Source: CAG-411 sp963643465
GTDB lineage: Bacteria; Bacillota; Clostridia; Lachnospirales; Lachnospiraceae
Direction: 5' to 3'
NCBI GenBank assembly: GCA_963643465.1
Contig: CAVIJT010000001.1
Span: forward strand, 248,001 to 312,000
Length of the DNA stretch: 64,000 nt
The notes under the pieces were generated by a model, which was given only the letters and a program-made list of their open reading frames with translations, did no database searches and was not told the DNA's origin. Below are positions 1 to 9,569 of the stretch, in pieces. The position numbers and the translations under genes are program-made. How positions within the stretch are numbered: the stretch's first letter is position 1; every line of letters begins with the position of its first letter.

Positions 1-114
1 GCTGCTAATAATTGCAGTCAGTGCCGCAGTAATAATAAACATTAAAATAATTACACTTTTAAATGCACCTTTTTTATGTCTGATATTCGCTTTCAAAATT
101 GTCAAAATTTCCAC
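1..114 (-). CDS. ABC transporter permease, N-terminus only (cut by window edge)
   Basis: Reading leftwards from a GTG at 112-114, an open frame runs off the left edge. Its 38 visible residues begin MEILTILKANIRHKKG and continue into a hydrophobic stretch. That basic N-terminus followed by a first membrane helix is typical of FtsX/MacB-type permeases. A purine-rich AGGTGAG lies upstream, and the ATPase gene ends only 10 bases before it, so the pair should form one transporter. The permease identity is inferred mainly from position; too little of the protein is visible to name a family firmly. Confidence 0.55.
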   Translation of the reverse strand, partial: MEILTILKANIRHKKGAFKSVIILMFIITAALTAIISS

Positions 115-124
115 ACTCTCTCAC

Positions 125-886
125 CTACCATTCCATCGACCCAAGCCATGCGTTTATCTGCGTTTCGCGACTTTTCTCTTCATCCGGATTGTACGGTGGC
201 AGCAAAAGCTCTCCAATAATTTTTCCATCCTCAAGATAGAGAATTCTTGTAGCTCGAAGAGCAGCTTTCATATCATGAGTAACCATCAAAATACTCTGAC
301 CACTATTATTTAATTCCGTTAAAAGATTAAGCACTTCCGTAGTATTTTTGCGGTTCAATGCACCTGTAGGTTCATCGGCAAATAATAACTTTGGTTGATT
401 GATTACTGCCCGGGCAATCGCACAACGCTGCTGCTGACCACCTGAAACTTGTGACGGAAGATGGGATACAATATGAGAAATCCCCATTTTTTCAATTAAC
501 ACATTTCCATAACGTTTTATATCGGAAGTAGATTTCTGTTTATTCAAATAGCCTGGCACCACTATATTTTCATATAATGACAAATTACTAACTAAGTGCA
601 TTTGTTGAAAAATAAAGCCAAAATCTGTATGTCTTAACACCGCCAGCTTTTTTTCACTCATTGTTACAATATCTGTTCCATCATACATAACCTGTCCTAC
701 TGTGGCTCTATCCATTCCGCTTAATGCGTATAGCAAAGTAGACTTTCCAGAACCAGATGCCCCCATAATAACGGTAAAATCCCCCTCAAAAAATTCTAAA
801 TCCACATGAGAAAGAATATGTACTTGTCCTCCATTATGGGCAAAACTTTTACATAACCCATTTGCCTTAAGAATTGTTTTTTTCAT
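125..886 (-). CDS. ABC transporter ATP-binding protein (antimicrobial-peptide/MacB type)
   Basis: A 253-residue cytoplasmic ATPase that would power the permease encoded just downstream. Visible motifs are Walker A GASGSGKST at about residues 42-50, Q-loop FQQ near 93, signature VSGGQQQR at 147-154, Walker B LLFADEP at 167-173 and the H-loop histidine near 204. The wording resembles the LolD/MacB/BceA/VraD group, whose members export lipids or remove antimicrobial peptides. It lies downstream of a response-regulator/kinase pair on the same strand, the usual arrangement in Firmicutes for peptide-sensing detoxification modules. The 129-base gap to the kinase gene could hold its own promoter. The substrate cannot be read from the sequence. 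Confidence 0.9.
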   Translation of the reverse strand: MKKTILKANGLCKSFAHNGGQVHILSHVDLEFFEGDFTVIMGASGSGKSTLLYALSGMDRATVGQVMYDGTDIVTMSEKKLAVLRHTDFGFIFQQMHLVSNLSLYENIVVPGYLNKQKSTSDIKRYGNVLIEKMGISHIVSHLPSQVSGGQQQRCAIARAVINQPKLLFADEPTGALNRKNTTEVLNLLTELNNSGQSILMVTHDMKAALRATRILYLEDGKIIGELLLPPYNPDEEKSRETQINAWLGSMEW

Positions 887-1015
887 AATGTCTGTCCTTT
901 CTTCTAAAAATCACTACCTTATCATAGTAAAAAAATTATTAAGAAATCCTTAAGGATATGAAACATACCAGTGTAAAAAAGAGGATATTTTTCGTGCGTA
1001 CATAAACTTTTACTT

Positions 1016-2158
1016 CTAACATCCTTTAACGGGCAAACTTACTACTGCTTCCAATCCGTCCGAATGGTTATGTAATAAAATTTTTCCACCCATTTGTTCC
1101 ATAATGTACTTTACAATATATAGCCCCAGTCCAGAGCCTTGTTCATTCCCACAATTTTTTCCTCGATAAAATTTATGAAAAATAAACGGCATATCCTCAT
1201 CAGGAATTCCAGAACCATAGTCCCGCAAACAGATTGTGACATAACCATTTGAACTAGAAAGCCTTATTTCAATATTGGTCTTTGCATATTTTCTTGCATT
1301 ATTAATTAAATTTTCCATAATCTGTACGAATCTATTTTTATCCGCAAAAACAATCACTTCCATATTACGCGGAATACTCAAATGAATATCTTTTTGTTCT
1401 ATTGCAATTTCAGTTATTACTGTTTTCAAAAACCCACAAAGTTCAAATTCTTCGGGACTGATTTTCAATTTATCTAAATCCGAAAGAGAATGCAAAAACA
1501 AATCATTTGTCAGTTTTGAAACCTCATCACATTTTCGCATAAGGGTACAAAGATATTTTTCTCTTCTTTCCGGGGTACTACAAAGATTTGCCTCAAGTCC
1601 CTCCGCATAAGCACGAATAGAGGAAATAGGAGTTTTTATATCATGTGAAAGAGTGGCAATTACTGTCTTATTATTCTCGATTGCTTCACGCTCACAAGAA
1701 CGGGCTTTGGTAATTTCCCTACGCATACTATCAAACGCCCAAGTAAATTCTCCAAAATAATTAGAACGCTCATAATTAAGAGGCACCTCAAAATCTCCCT
1801 GTGCAATTTTCCCGGCAAATTCTTTTAATTTATCAAAAGGACGCAAAATGGCAAAATAAACATATCCAAATATAATTAATATAAAACAAAGATTGATTAC
1901 ACATATCATAATTAATCTATTATCATTTTTTTCCTGCTGGTCCAGCAATCGAATACTCTGTTGCAAATGTTCAGATTTTTCCACTGCCTCTTTGGTTCTT
2001 CCAGCTTCTATAAGCTGCTCAATTTCATTTACTGCTAAAATTTGTTCCGCCTTTATATCCTGTTTCTTTTCTGTAGTATCTAAAAGAAAAAAGCAGCCAG
2101 TAATAACAATATTGACTGCTACAAAAAAGATTATTATTCCTATTAATCTACCTTTCAT
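1016..2158 (-). CDS. sensor histidine kinase, two-TM with HAMP
   Basis: A 380-residue membrane sensor kinase. TM1 is at about residues 6-26, a short charged extracytoplasmic segment covers about 27-80, and TM2 is at about 83-103. A HAMP region follows, then the HisKA motif SHDIKTP with the phospho-accepting His at about 172, then an HATPase domain with the N-box (ENLINNARKYA) and G-boxes (DYGSGIP, GSGLGLYI). Its start codon overlaps the stop of the upstream regulator gene as ATGA, so translation is probably coupled. The roughly 50-residue outside segment and HAMP make it unlike BceS, which has almost no external domain; it resembles VanS/PhoR-type sensors more. The signal is unknown, but the adjacent transporter suggests a cell-envelope or peptide stimulus. 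Confidence 0.9.
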   Translation of the reverse strand: MKGRLIGIIIFFVAVNIVITGCFFLLDTTEKKQDIKAEQILAVNEIEQLIEAGRTKEAVEKSEHLQQSIRLLDQQEKNDNRLIMICVINLCFILIIFGYVYFAILRPFDKLKEFAGKIAQGDFEVPLNYERSNYFGEFTWAFDSMRREITKARSCEREAIENNKTVIATLSHDIKTPISSIRAYAEGLEANLCSTPERREKYLCTLMRKCDEVSKLTNDLFLHSLSDLDKLKISPEEFELCGFLKTVITEIAIEQKDIHLSIPRNMEVIVFADKNRFVQIMENLINNARKYAKTNIEIRLSSSNGYVTICLRDYGSGIPDEDMPFIFHKFYRGKNCGNEQGSGLGLYIVKYIMEQMGGKILLHNHSDGLEAVVSLPVKGC

Positions 2159-2844
2159 TCTTTTACCTCCAAACTATACCCCATCCCCCAAACTGTTTTT
2201 ATATACATAGGCTTAGCTGGACTATCTTCTAATTTTTCTCTTAACCATCGAATATGCACCGTAAGTGTGGATGGTTCAACCATAGAAAATGCCCCCCAAA
2301 CTTCTGTCAATAATTTCTGTTTTGAAATTGCTGTATTTTTATGCTCACAAAGGTAGGCAAGCAAATCAAATTCACGCAAAGACAGAGAAATGCCTTTTCC
2401 ATTTTTTGTAACTGTGCGGGCTGTAATATTTACAGACACAGAACCAAACGTTACAATTTTTTCCTGTTCTGTAAAACCATACGTTCTTCGAAACAGTGCA
2501 TTTACCCTTGAAAGAAGTTCCTTCATAGAATAAGGTTTTGGTAAATAATCATCCCCTCCTATATCAAAACCAGTAATGCGGTCTGTCTCGCTAGTACGAG
2601 CACTGGCAAAAATCACAGGCACAGTAGACACTCGACGAAGTTCTTTACAAAGTTGGAACCCTGTGGTATCTGGAAGATTTATGTCCAGCAAAATAAGATG
2701 AAACACATTGTCTGTCAACAACTGAAACGCAGTTTCACTGTCAGTGGCACAAGTCACATGGTAACCATAATTTTCAAGCATATCTGATATAATCATTGAT
2801 AAATCTTCATCATCATCTATAATAAGAATTTCTTTTTGCTTCAT
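2155..2844 (-). CDS. OmpR/PhoB-family response regulator
   Basis: The protein has a receiver domain with the acidic pocket DDDED near residue 10, the phospho-acceptor Asp in LLDINLP at about 54 and the conserved Lys in KPYS near 105. A winged-helix DNA-binding domain (LREFDLLAYL, HIRWLREKLE, VWGMGYSLE) follows. The start chosen, MKQKEILIIDDDEDL, is preceded by GAAAGG at eight bases; a longer reading frame upstream lacks such a site. It is partner to the kinase whose gene overlaps its stop codon, and it probably controls the transporter genes further downstream. Family assignment is certain; the target genes are inferred from context. Confidence 0.92.
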   Translation of the reverse strand: MKQKEILIIDDDEDLSMIISDMLENYGYHVTCATDSETAFQLLTDNVFHLILLDINLPDTTGFQLCKELRRVSTVPVIFASARTSETDRITGFDIGGDDYLPKPYSMKELLSRVNALFRRTYGFTEQEKIVTFGSVSVNITARTVTKNGKGISLSLREFDLLAYLCEHKNTAISKQKLLTEVWGAFSMVEPSTLTVHIRWLREKLEDSPAKPMYIKTVWGMGYSLEVKE

Positions 2845-3069
2845 GTTAAATACCTTTCTCAATAAACATATACTATAATTGTTCATTCCTTGAACTCTAT
2901 CATTTTACCATAAAACATATACTCATGCTACTTTGGTCTTACTTGCGCCTTTTGGCTTCACAGAGTTTCTATTTTATGCTATTATTTTTACGGACATTTT
3001 ATAGCAAAAAATGTCGGGATGCTATTTAAAATCATTGATATACTTTAAACACAGCAGGAGGTGATGTAA

Positions 3070-3936
3070 GTGGAATGGACCGAAGCAATCAGTAAAGCAG
3101 TTGCTTATATTGAAGCCCATATCACAGAAGACATTACAGTAAATGATATTGCGAAGGAAGTGTATATTTCATCCTTCCATTTTCAAAAAGGATTCAGTTT
3201 ACTGTGTGGATTTACTATTTCAGAGTACATCCGAAACAGACGACTTTCTTTGGCAGGAAATGAGCTCGCCACGTCAGAAAAAAGAGTCATCGATGTAGCT
3301 CTAAAATATGGGTACGATTCACCAGACAGCTTTACCAAAGCATTTACAAGATTTCACGGCGTCACACCTTCTATGGTGCAAAAAAACGAAAAAATGCTGA
3401 AAACATTTGCACCGCTGAAATTAAAATTATCAATGGAAGGTGGATATATTATGGATTACAAAATTGTAAAAAAAGAGGCTTTTACTGTATTAGGAGCAAC
3501 AAAGTGTTTTACCTATGAAAATGCAAAGGAGAAAATACCAGAATTTTGGAAAGAGCATTATACATCGGGAAATGGACAATATGTATGTGGCATGTTTGGT
3601 ATTAATATTGATGAACAAATGGGACAAGATATGTTTGAATATTTAATTGCAGATATGTACAATCCCATGAATGATATTCCAGAAGGATTTATTACCAAAA
3701 CCATACCAGCATTTACCTGGGCTGTATTCCCATGCAAAGGAGCAATGCCCTATGCACTCCAAGACGTAAATACAAAAATTTTCTCAGAATGGTTACCAGC
3801 ACTAAAAGACTATGAGTTTGCCGCTGGATATTGCATTGAAATGTATGATGATGCAAGAAAATATCCAAATGGCACTCAAGATGAAAACTATTATTCTGAA
3901 ATTTGGATACCAGTGCGTAAAAAGGTAACAAAATAA
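3070..3936 (+). CDS. AraC-family transcriptional regulator with GyrI-like effector domain
   Basis: A 288-residue regulator. The N-terminal ~110 residues contain two helix-turn-helix motifs of the AraC/XylS type (VNDIAKEVYISSFHFQKGF; VIDVALKYGYDSPDSFTKAF, then GVTPSMV). From about residue 125 a GyrI-like small-molecule-binding domain follows, as in Rob or BmrR relatives (YKIVKKEAFTVLGA, WAVFPCKGAMP, SEIWIPV). The start is GTG, preceded by the near-perfect AGGAGGTGATG. It is divergent from the two-component operon and shares a 225-base intergenic region with it. Such proteins often respond to hydrophobic or toxic compounds; the ligand here is unknown. Confidence 0.9.
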   Translation: MEWTEAISKAVAYIEAHITEDITVNDIAKEVYISSFHFQKGFSLLCGFTISEYIRNRRLSLAGNELATSEKRVIDVALKYGYDSPDSFTKAFTRFHGVTPSMVQKNEKMLKTFAPLKLKLSMEGGYIMDYKIVKKEAFTVLGATKCFTYENAKEKIPEFWKEHYTSGNGQYVCGMFGINIDEQMGQDMFEYLIADMYNPMNDIPEGFITKTIPAFTWAVFPCKGAMPYALQDVNTKIFSEWLPALKDYEFAAGYCIEMYDDARKYPNGTQDENYYSEIWIPVRKKVTK

Positions 3937-4088
3937 TAGACAAACACACACAATTTTTTCCTATTTTTATTATTCATAGAAGAAACTCTATTCTTGCATT
4001 CAATGCCAACTCATTTTATAATATAAATATAAGAAAAGGGGCAAGTATTTCATCCATGCCCATGCAGACGAATAGAGGGGGCTTTTTT

Positions 4089-5099
4089 ATGAAACAAAAA
4101 TTAATTGGCGCACTTGTTATTGTTGCCATTTTAGCATTAGTGTTCATAACCTACCATTCCAAACAAACCGTATACAACGATGAAAATGTGTTGGGTAACA
4201 GCAGTGGAAATCTGTTTAATGGTGGGTTATTCTGTGAATACGAAAATAGAATTTATTTCAGCAATCCAGAAGACGAAGGGCGACTTTATGTAATGGATGC
4301 GGATTTAAGTAATTACGAAAAACTTTCTTCCGATACCGCCACTTCCATTAATGTTGCTGGAAAGTATATTATCTACGGTAGACATAATGATCAACAAAAA
4401 CAAACCAATGAAAATGTATTTTCTATTAGTAAAACCGGACTTTATCGCATAGATCAAAATGGAGAAAATTTAAAAACCTTATTTGATTCTGCAGTAAATG
4501 TAGTCAATCTCTGCGGCAACACCGTATATTTTCAACGGAACACTACCAGTGGTTTTGGCACTTCCATGATTGACATTGACAAATCAAACAGCGACGATTT
4601 GACAGAAGAGCCAATCTTTCCATATGCTATTGATAACGGTAATTTATATTATGTAGGGGTTACTGAGAATCACAATATATATCGCATAAATTTATCCAGC
4701 GGTCAAAAAGAAACCATTTACGAAGGAAACACTGCCTATGTCACATTTGCTGACGGTTATCTCTACTATCTTGATTTAGAGAATTCTCATGCTTTGACGC
4801 GTATGAATACTGACGGCACAGAAAAAGAAGTTTTAGTTACAGAACCAACCAGTACATACAATGTCACACCAGATGGTAATTTTTTGTACTACGAAGTAGA
4901 TAACGGAGAAAACAATGGTATTTTCCGTATGAATTTAAAAAATGGGATTTCCAAAACTTTAATGGATGGAAACTACTCAAACATTCACACCACCAGCGTT
5001 TTTACATTCTTTCAATCGTTCGATAACGGAAACTATTATGTGGTGCAAAATGATGATGACAGTTCACCAGTAAGATTTATTCCAGAAACAGAAGATTAA
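4089..5099 (+). CDS. DUF5050-type beta-propeller protein, membrane-anchored
   Basis: The protein starts at MKQKLIGAL, with GAGGGGG six bases upstream; an earlier in-frame ATG at 4056 has no such site. One hydrophobic segment (about residues 4-22) anchors or exports it. The rest consists of repeated short blades of the form 'G.lYf.....LYrmn.dG...k.L' (for example RIYFSNPEDEGRLYVMD, LYRIDQNGENLKTL, HALTRMNTDGTEKEVL). This is the signature of DUF5050 proteins, which fold as beta-propellers at the cell surface. No catalytic residues are evident. It follows the AraC gene on the same strand by 152 bases, so regulation by that protein is possible but unproven. The function is unknown. Confidence 0.75.
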   Translation: MKQKLIGALVIVAILALVFITYHSKQTVYNDENVLGNSSGNLFNGGLFCEYENRIYFSNPEDEGRLYVMDADLSNYEKLSSDTATSINVAGKYIIYGRHNDQQKQTNENVFSISKTGLYRIDQNGENLKTLFDSAVNVVNLCGNTVYFQRNTTSGFGTSMIDIDKSNSDDLTEEPIFPYAIDNGNLYYVGVTENHNIYRINLSSGQKETIYEGNTAYVTFADGYLYYLDLENSHALTRMNTDGTEKEVLVTEPTSTYNVTPDGNFLYYEVDNGENNGIFRMNLKNGISKTLMDGNYSNIHTTSVFTFFQSFDNGNYYVVQNDDDSSPVRFIPETED

Positions 5100-5118
5100 A
5101 ATTATTGTAACGATTCAG

Positions 5119-5184
5119 AACTCCTGGTACTTGCCTACAATCTAGTTTTTTCACAAATAGGACTGTAGGCAAGTCCCCGGAGTT
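5119..5184. terminator. long hairpin between convergent genes
   Basis: The outer arms AACTCC/GGAGTT enclose the 11-base arms ACTTGCCTACA (5129-5139) and TGTAGGCAAGT (5164-5174). The hairpin sits exactly between the convergent DUF5050 gene and folC. It is followed on the plus strand by TTATTCTTTC, so it probably ends the plus-strand transcript and may work in both directions. Confidence 0.75.
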
Positions 5185-6525
5185 TTATTCTTTCACTCTT
5201 TTTTCAAGATAATCATATACATGATGCAAATAATAGAGAGAGCCAAACAATAATACTGCATCATATTCTTTTTCTTCTTTTCTCGCCATATCCATAGCAT
5301 GTTCTACCGTTTCTCCTACTTCCACACATGGACAAAATACTTTTGCCGCCTCCATACATTTTGTAGCAGACAACGCTCTTGGATTGTCCGGTGTGATCGT
5401 AATGATTTTGGCTGCCAATGGTGCCACATGTGCAAGCACTTTATCATATTCTTTATCCGAAAGGATACCAACAATACATAATATTTTTTTATTTTCTAAA
5501 TACAAGGACACAGACGCAGCAAGACTCCTGGCGGCATCTTCATTATGAGCCCCATCCACAATATAGTATGGATTTTTCCACACAACTTGAAATCTTCCTT
5601 CCCACACAACATTTTTCATGCCTTCATAGATGGCTTTTCTTTCTATGTTCCATCCCTTATCCAGTAGCAATGATATGCACTCCAAAGCAACCGCTGCATT
5701 TTTCACTTGGTTCTCTCCCAGCAACGGGGTTACCAATTGCTTATATTCTTTATAATCAAATTGAATTCCATTCATGGAATGATGTATATTGGATAACTGG
5801 GTAAAGTCTGCAAATTGCATGGTAGCATTTTTTTCTTTTACACACTTTTCCAACACTGGAGAAATCCGATCTTCCACACCTCGCTCCTTGCACCAGTATG
5901 GATAATCATAAGCCACCACATTTCCTTTTAATTTAATAATCCCCGCTTTTTCCTTAGTAATTTCAGAAAGACTATTTCCAAGCATATTCATGTGGTCCAT
6001 GCTAATCGAAGTAAAGACGGTACATGCACTGTTTGGAATAATGTTTGTGGCATCCCTTTTTCCTCCCATGCCCACCTCTAACATGACTACATCGCACTGG
6101 CAATCCTTAAAATACAAAAAGCTAAGTGCAGTTTCCAATTCAAAAGCCGATGGTAATTTCCCACTTGATTGCTTCATATTTTCATAAGCAACCTTTAATT
6201 TTTTCGTTTCCACGGTAAAATTTTCTTCTGAAATATAGGAAATATGCGGTTTTCCAGCTTTCCATTCTAAACATTGTATTCTTTCACGATAGTGGCGAAT
6301 GGTAGGAGAAACATACCGTCCCACTTTATATCCTGCTGCAGCCAATATAAAAGCAATATAGGCGGAAACCGAACCTTTTCCATTGGTTCCTCCCACATGA
6401 ATAAACGTCAGTTGCTCCTCTGGATTTCCAATCTTATCCAAAAGTGTTCCAATCGCCTCCAATCCCATCTCACCAGCGTATACATCTGCCTGCTCTACAA
6501 ACTCTACAGCCTCTTTGTATGTCAT
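5185..6525 (-). CDS. folC: folylpolyglutamate synthase / dihydrofolate synthase
   Basis: Cytoplasmic Mur-ligase-family enzyme that adds glutamate to folates using ATP. P-loop GGTNGKGS lies at about residues 45-52, with the folate/omega-loop region SPTIRHYRERI and the Mur-type motifs EVGMGGKRDATN and SMDHMNMLGNSLSEITKEKAGI. The C-terminal domain has the YIVDGAHNEDAAR motif. At 446 residues it has the normal length. The start MTYKEAVEF was chosen because AAAGGAA lies before it; an upstream in-frame extension adds only a basic, unconserved tail. It ends in the hairpin described at 5119. Assignment is secure; whether it also makes dihydrofolate cannot be told from sequence. Confidence 0.93.
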   Translation of the reverse strand: MTYKEAVEFVEQADVYAGEMGLEAIGTLLDKIGNPEEQLTFIHVGGTNGKGSVSAYIAFILAAAGYKVGRYVSPTIRHYRERIQCLEWKAGKPHISYISEENFTVETKKLKVAYENMKQSSGKLPSAFELETALSFLYFKDCQCDVVMLEVGMGGKRDATNIIPNSACTVFTSISMDHMNMLGNSLSEITKEKAGIIKLKGNVVAYDYPYWCKERGVEDRISPVLEKCVKEKNATMQFADFTQLSNIHHSMNGIQFDYKEYKQLVTPLLGENQVKNAAVALECISLLLDKGWNIERKAIYEGMKNVVWEGRFQVVWKNPYYIVDGAHNEDAARSLAASVSLYLENKKILCIVGILSDKEYDKVLAHVAPLAAKIITITPDNPRALSATKCMEAAKVFCPCVEVGETVEHAMDMARKEEKEYDAVLLFGSLYYLHHVYDYLEKRVKE

Positions 6526-6605
6526 AGCATTTTTCCTTTCTTTCATGTAAACGAAAGAAAGAGCCTTCAAAGATTTCTCTTTCGAATGACCCTTTCTTAT
6601 TTCAA

Positions 6606-7994
6606 TTAAAATTCCATTTTCTTTTCAAAATAAGCCTTAAGCTCTGCAATTGGAATTCTCTCCTGCTCCATAGTATCTCTATCACGAACAGTTACTGCCT
6701 GATCTTCCTCTGACTCAAAATCGTAAGTCACACAGAATGGTGTTCCAATTTCATCTTGTCTTCTATAACGTTTTCCGATATTTCCTCTATCGTCAAATTC
6801 ACAATTATAATATTTGCTTAATTCAGCATATATACACTCTGCACCTTCATTTAACTTCTTTGACAATGGTAAAATACCAATCTTTACTGGTGCAATTGCT
6901 GGATGGAAATGAAGCACTGTACGCACATCTCCGCCCTCTAATTCTTCCTCATCATAAGCACTGCAAAGGAAGGCAAGTGTCACACGGTCTGCTCCAAGTG
7001 AAGGCTCAATTACATATGGAACATACTTCTCTTTCTTTTCATCATCAAAGTAATCCATTGGCTCACCAGAAGTATTCTGATGCTGTGTTAAGTCATAATC
7101 GGTACGATCTGCTACTCCCCACAATTCACCCCATCCAAATGGGAACAAGAACTCAATATCTGTAGTTGCCTTACTGTAAAAGCAAAGTTCTTCTGGAGCA
7201 TGGTCTCTTGCGCGAATCTCCTCATCATTGATTCCTAAATTCTTAAGCCAATTCAAGCAGAACGATTTCCAATAATCAAACCATTCTAAGTCTGTTCCAG
7301 GCTCACAGAAAAATTCAAGTTCCATCTGCTCAAATTCTCTAGTACGGAATGTAAAGTTACCTGGTGTAATCTCGTTACGGAACGATTTACCAATCTGTCC
7401 AATACCAAATGGAATTTTCTTTCTTGATGTTCTTTGCACATTTTTAAAGTTTACAAAAATTCCCTGTGCAGTCTCTGGTCTTAAATATACCGTATTCTTT
7501 GCATCTTCTGTAACACCCTGAAATGTCTTAAACATAAGGTTAAACTGACGAATCTCTGTAAAATTGTGCTTTCCACAAGATGGACAACAAATATTTTTTT
7601 CTTCAATGTAACCTTCCATCTCTTCTTTTGACCAAGCATCTACGCTGCCCTCTAGCTCAATGTTATTCTCCTGCATATAGTCTTCTATCATCTTATCTGC
7701 ACGAAAACGCTCATGACACTCTTTACAATCCATCAAAGGATCCGAAAATCCGCCTAAATGACCAGATGCCACCCAAGTCTGTGGATTCATAAGAATGGCA
7801 CAATCCACACCTACATTATATGGATTCTCCTGAATAAACTTCTTCCACCAAGCTCTCTTGATGTTGTTCTTCAATTCTACACCGAGATTTCCATAATCCC
7901 ACGTATTTGCCAAACCTCCATAAATCTCTGAACCTGGATATACAAAACCTCTTGCTTTTGCCAATGCTACGATTTTATCCATTGTTTTTTCCAT
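6606..7994 (-). CDS. glyS: glycyl-tRNA synthetase (single-chain class II type)
   Basis: A 462-residue class II synthetase of the alpha2 (eukaryote/archaea-like) kind, not the alpha2beta2 kind. The N-terminus VALAKARGFVYPGSEIYGG and the paired cysteines DCKECHERF and CCPSCGKHNF are typical of this group. Motif 2 is at FRNEITPGNFTFRTREFEQME, motif 3 at PYVIEPSLGADRV, and a C-terminal anticodon-binding domain follows. AGGAAGTAGC precedes the ATG. No T-box is visible in the 117 bases upstream, although many Firmicute glycyl-tRNA synthetase genes have one. The product charges tRNA-Gly in the cytoplasm. Confidence 0.95.
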   Translation of the reverse strand: MEKTMDKIVALAKARGFVYPGSEIYGGLANTWDYGNLGVELKNNIKRAWWKKFIQENPYNVGVDCAILMNPQTWVASGHLGGFSDPLMDCKECHERFRADKMIEDYMQENNIELEGSVDAWSKEEMEGYIEEKNICCPSCGKHNFTEIRQFNLMFKTFQGVTEDAKNTVYLRPETAQGIFVNFKNVQRTSRKKIPFGIGQIGKSFRNEITPGNFTFRTREFEQMELEFFCEPGTDLEWFDYWKSFCLNWLKNLGINDEEIRARDHAPEELCFYSKATTDIEFLFPFGWGELWGVADRTDYDLTQHQNTSGEPMDYFDDEKKEKYVPYVIEPSLGADRVTLAFLCSAYDEEELEGGDVRTVLHFHPAIAPVKIGILPLSKKLNEGAECIYAELSKYYNCEFDDRGNIGKRYRRQDEIGTPFCVTYDFESEEDQAVTVRDRDTMEQERIPIAELKAYFEKKMEF

Positions 7995-8111
7995 GCTACT
8001 TCCTACCTTTCTATCTGTTAGGAAACCAAGTTTCCTCTATTTTCTTTGCTTATTGTAAGTACAAACTCCGCTACTATACTTGTACTGTGTCGTCAGCATA
8101 TTTGCCTATGA

Positions 8112-8705
8112 CTACTCATATACGATAATCGCAGTTTTTTCGCCTTCTATCTCTGCTACATTATCTCCAGTAATGCTTGCCTCTGAATAATACTTAATGG
8201 TACCATCCAGTTGCACATGCAATGGCTCATTCACAATCAAGAGTTTCAAACCATCCTCTTTTATCACTGTATCCTTCGAAACGCTGGAACCATCATCTGC
8301 AGAAATAAAATTCTCAGGCAATACTAAATTTCCCTGAATGTCTTCTGTATGAACAACCTGAAAATCTGTGCCTTGAAAATCTGCATAGGTTTCTGCAGAA
8401 TCAAATTTCAACAAAACTTTGGCAACCTTATCTTTTACAGAAAAGTCTTCCATAGTAACTTCACCGCTGCCCGCAGTCTCTTTGTATGTATCAATAGTTT
8501 CCTCAATAAATTCCTCTAGTTGGGACTTGGAATAATATTCTTTATCAAAATCCTCCACATTTGCCAATTCAATGAAACCTTCACTGCTCACATATATGGT
8601 GTCCGTATCGATAGAAGAAAGTTCTAACTCCCAAGAGCCGCCACATCCATTCAATAAGGAAAGGCACATGATTACGCATATACCAAAAGTGATTCTCTTT
8701 CTCAT
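8112..8705 (-). CDS. putative lipoprotein, unknown function
   Basis: A 197-residue protein with a lipoprotein signal: basic MRKR, a hydrophobic stretch and the lipobox LLNGC, giving a lipid-modified Cys at about residue 21. The mature part is acidic and contains a repeated 'V.F.S...FVV..L' style beta-rich region, but I recognise no family. AAAGGA lies upstream. It stands between glyS and recO on the same strand, with no terminator obvious on either side. It probably lies outside the membrane; no role can be stated. Confidence 0.7.
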   Translation of the reverse strand: MRKRITFGICVIMCLSLLNGCGGSWELELSSIDTDTIYVSSEGFIELANVEDFDKEYYSKSQLEEFIEETIDTYKETAGSGEVTMEDFSVKDKVAKVLLKFDSAETYADFQGTDFQVVHTEDIQGNLVLPENFISADDGSSVSKDTVIKEDGLKLLIVNEPLHVQLDGTIKYYSEASITGDNVAEIEGEKTAIIVYE

Positions 8706-8792
8706 CTTCTTCGTATCCTTTCTATATGTACAATAGTTTCATTGTACTATTTACAATTTCTTTTTTCAACCTTTTTTTCTGAACAAACTGCA

Positions 8793-9569
8793 CTACTGTT
8801 CCGATAATGTTACATTGAGTAAATCAAGCATCTCAAGGGAACGAAATTCTCCATTGGCATAACAGGTCATATATTGTTTTGCTACTTGACAAAGTTGGTC
8901 CAACATTTCTTCTTCCAACAAAAAAGTGTAAAGTTTTTCCACTTTGCTAGTGACAATATACTGCAGTGCATACAAAGTTCCCGGCAATATATTTAATAAA
9001 TCCGGTGCAAGCTGCGCACACTCTCTGCACACCATTCCTCCTAGTCGGCTTGAAAAACCTCCATAAAATACCTGATGCAAATCTTCCTGCTTTCTCCGAC
9101 ATTTTACACACTCATACACTTGAGGCATTTCTCCATTAAATACAAGTGCTTTTATTTCAAACACGGCTCGTATTAACTTATTTGGTATTTTTTTGTGATT
9201 GAGTGCTTTCATAGATTGATATAGCAGTTTTAAAATTCCCGTTGCCTCCACATTTTCATAAGTGAGATAAGCTGCTACCTCACAAAAATAGGACGCATAC
9301 GAAATCTTTTCTATATCATCTCGCAGTTCCTCAAAATAGTTTCTGATTTCTGCTCCATTGACTGTGTAGGAATTCCGTCCCTGATACAGGGTAAAGGTTC
9401 CAAAGGCGAAGGGCTGGCTACATGCCATAAACGCACTGTTTGTTCTTCTGGCACCTTTTGCAAAAGCAGATATTCTACCTCGTTCCCTTGTGAGTATTAC
9501 CAGCCGCTTATCATACTCTCCAATCGGCATCGCTGACAGAACCATTCCTGTCACTGTTTCCAGATTCAT
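8793..9569 (-). CDS. recO: DNA repair protein RecO
   Basis: A recombination mediator that works with RecF/RecR to load RecA on gapped DNA. The N-terminal OB-fold begins LETVTGMVLSAMPIGEYDKRLVILTRERG. A central helical region follows, then a zinc site of paired cysteines at CVKCRRK and MVCREC (about residues 157-195). At 258 residues the length is normal. GAAGGTG lies nine bases before the ATG, and the gene starts inside the preceding small yqzL-like gene. Gene order era-yqzL-recO is conserved in Firmicutes, although here era lies upstream of both on the same strand. Confidence 0.93.
   Translation of the reverse strand: MNLETVTGMVLSAMPIGEYDKRLVILTRERGRISAFAKGARRTNSAFMACSQPFAFGTFTLYQGRNSYTVNGAEIRNYFEELRDDIEKISYASYFCEVAAYLTYENVEATGILKLLYQSMKALNHKKIPNKLIRAVFEIKALVFNGEMPQVYECVKCRRKQEDLHQVFYGGFSSRLGGMVCRECAQLAPDLLNILPGTLYALQYIVTSKVEKLYTFLLEEEMLDQLCQVAKQYMTCYANGEFRSLEMLDLLNVTLSEQ

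Noticed and set aside
6526..8111. A possible glycine T-box or riboswitch before glyS
   Set aside because: The 117 bases upstream contain neither the conserved T-box sequence nor a terminator-like alternative stem.
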